Assembly: GCA_905221605.1 (NCBI GenBank)
Contig: CAJNDS010002623.1
Location: 347,501 to 411,500, forward strand
From: Symbiodinium natans
Lineage: Eukaryota > Sar > Dinophyceae > Suessiales > Symbiodiniaceae
Direction: 5' to 3'
DNA: 64,000 nucleotides
The notes below the pieces were generated by a model. The model saw nothing but the letters and a program-made list of their open reading frames with translations. It ran no database searches and was not told the origin of the DNA. Below, piece by piece: positions 62,810-64,000 of this stretch; positions within the stretch are counted from its first letter, which is position 1, and each line of letters starts with the position of its first letter. The position numbers were made by a program, and so were the translations under genes.

Positions 62810-62899
62810 CGCAATTCCTTGGGCCCCGGCGCCCCAAGCTTTTGCACGGCGAGGACGACGCAGGTCACCAGTGCCATGTCCACCCCCTCCAGGGGAGAT
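62810..62899 (-). CDS. Exon-like island (GVDMALVTCVVLAVQKLGAP)
   Basis: Minus: CCTGGAG|GGG, GVDMALVTCVVLAVQ, KLGAPGPKELRR, donor GTTTAGGG. Plus frames are open as well. Confidence 0.25.
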
Positions 62900-63294
62900 G
62901 TAGGGTTCAGGGCTCAGGGCTTAGGGTTTCGGGTTTAGGGTTCAGGGTGTAGGGTTTAGGGTTCAGGGTTTGGGGTTAGGGGTTTAGGGTTTAGGGTTTC
63001 AGGGTTTAGGGTTTAGGGCTCAGGGTTTGGGGCTTAGGGCTGGCTTACGGGTTTTAGGGTGTTGGGGTGAGGGTCGAAGTGGTTTAGGGTTTAGGGTTTA
63101 GGGTTTAGGGGGGTGCCGCAGGGCTTGAAGGCGCAAGTTCTTGCTGATGTTGCTGCAGAGCACTTGTCGAAGAGCAACACGAGTTCAAACTCTTGCTATT
63201 GTTATTGTGGCTTAGGGTCACTGGGTGCCAAAACCCCGAACTGTATTTTGCCACCCTAAACCCTAAACCCTAAACCCTAAACCCTAAACCGCAG

Positions 63295-63414
63295 GTTGGG
63301 TGCGCGCCTGCTTCACCCAAAGTGCCGAAGCATTGGGCACTGCGCCGCTGGGAGCTACGGCAGCCTGGGCCATGTCTGGGAGGAGAAAACCTTGCACCCT
63401 GCGTCTGTCTGAGG
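63295..63414 (+). CDS. Exon-like island, strand unresolved
   Basis: Plus: CCGCAG|GT, WVRACFTQSAEALGTA, PLGATAAWAMSGRR, to GAGG|GTTTAGGG. Minus: MAQAAVAPSGAVPNAS, ALWVKQARTQPA up to GTTTAGGG, starting with ATG. Confidence 0.3.
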
Positions 63415-63415
63415 G

Positions 63416-63512
63416 TTTAGGGTTTAGGGTTTAGGGTTTAGGGTTAGGGTTTAGTGTTTAGGGTTTAGGGTTTAGGGTTTAGGGTTTAGGGTTTAGGGTT
63501 TAGGGTAGTTAT
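63416..63512 (+). repeat. TTTAGGG array, about 14 copies
   Basis: Last telomeric block in the window, next to the 63295 island. Confidence 0.97.
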
Positions 63513-63514
63513 AT

Positions 63515-63659
63515 ACGGTTCGGGGCTTGGGCTTGGCCGTGCGATTAGCTTCTTGTACGCTTGGAGTACACAGCTTGGCGTCCGCTTGCCCACCTCATAC
63601 TCAAATGAAATTCTGCTACCAGCTCTTCAGGGCCAAGCCTCTGCGTCTCTACCCCTCTC

Positions 63660-63704
<45 letters not shown>

Positions 63705-64000
63705 CTCTATTACTCTTTTATTCTTCATTTCGTTCTGTACGCTGCTCTATCTCTCTCTCTCTCTCTTTTTCTCTTTGCCGCTCTCCCCATAGCTGCACCT
63801 TATATACTACATCCACATGCAGCTCAAGTCAGGACTGCCTGATGGTAGCTAGGCAAGCCAAGCCCCGCGCTGCCGTCTTATCGCTCGCGGCGATGACGTC
63901 GCCCTGGCGACACGGGGGGGATGGCAGGGTGAGCCGCTAGTCGGACGGTGCACCTTTAGGAGTGCAGGGCCTGCACCCCAACCCCCCCCCCCCCCCCCCC
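63515..64000. other. Unique DNA with CT microsatellites and poly-C
   Basis: CTCTCT runs at 63654-63704 and 63751-63780, poly-C at 63983-64000. ORFs across it encode Leu/Ser strings. No gene supported. Confidence 0.6.

Noticed and set aside
63527-63940. 137-codon plus ORF at the right end
   Set aside because: Its core is a translated CT microsatellite.

Overview
Kind of organism. This looks like nuclear DNA of a dinoflagellate, probably a Symbiodiniaceae-like alga. The plant/alveolate telomere heptamer TTTAGGG/CCCTAAA fills the window in more than a hundred short interstitial blocks. The best gene has many small exons, 3' splice sites mostly of the form AG|G, and 5' sites that must be GT, GC or GA to keep the protein in register; that splice-site usage is what is reported for dinoflagellates. 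No bacterial operon, rRNA, tRNA or CRISPR array was seen. Long uninterrupted frames are mostly translated repeats (LNPKP-, GLGFRV-, PHTHPH-like strings) and are not genes.

Main gene. Small unique islands sit between an upstream CCCTAAA block and a downstream TTTAGGG block. Read on the minus strand from about 43.5 kb down to 4.85 kb, they give one gene of about 30 exons. The N-terminal half (43.5-28.2 kb) carries the motifs SHQW..HPDP, IWYDFFGIPQ, SIPAY, HADTG and RGWCRAE. The C-terminal half (25.3-4.85 kb) encodes at least seven ankyrin-type repeats. Most single repeats are split over two exons, and joining exons in phase restores the normal ankyrin spacing. That restoration is the main evidence for the model.

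Introns. Many minus-strand introns begin (G)TTTAGGG and end CCCTAAA..AG, so the two ends are complementary and could pair. Others contain or are bounded by small terminal-inverted-repeat elements, of which at least nine families are seen. Several telomeric blocks lie between direct copies of local sequence.

Rest of the window. A 3.7 kb terminal-inverted-repeat composite (9.27-12.95 kb), made of tandem repeats, lies in one intron. Right of about 43.9 kb exon-like islands continue, and I prefer the plus strand (a divergent gene or genes), but many are open on both strands, so these calls are weak. About 63.5-64.0 kb is CT microsatellite, unique DNA and a C tract. The left 4.8 kb is telomeric blocks, mobile elements and unassigned unique DNA.
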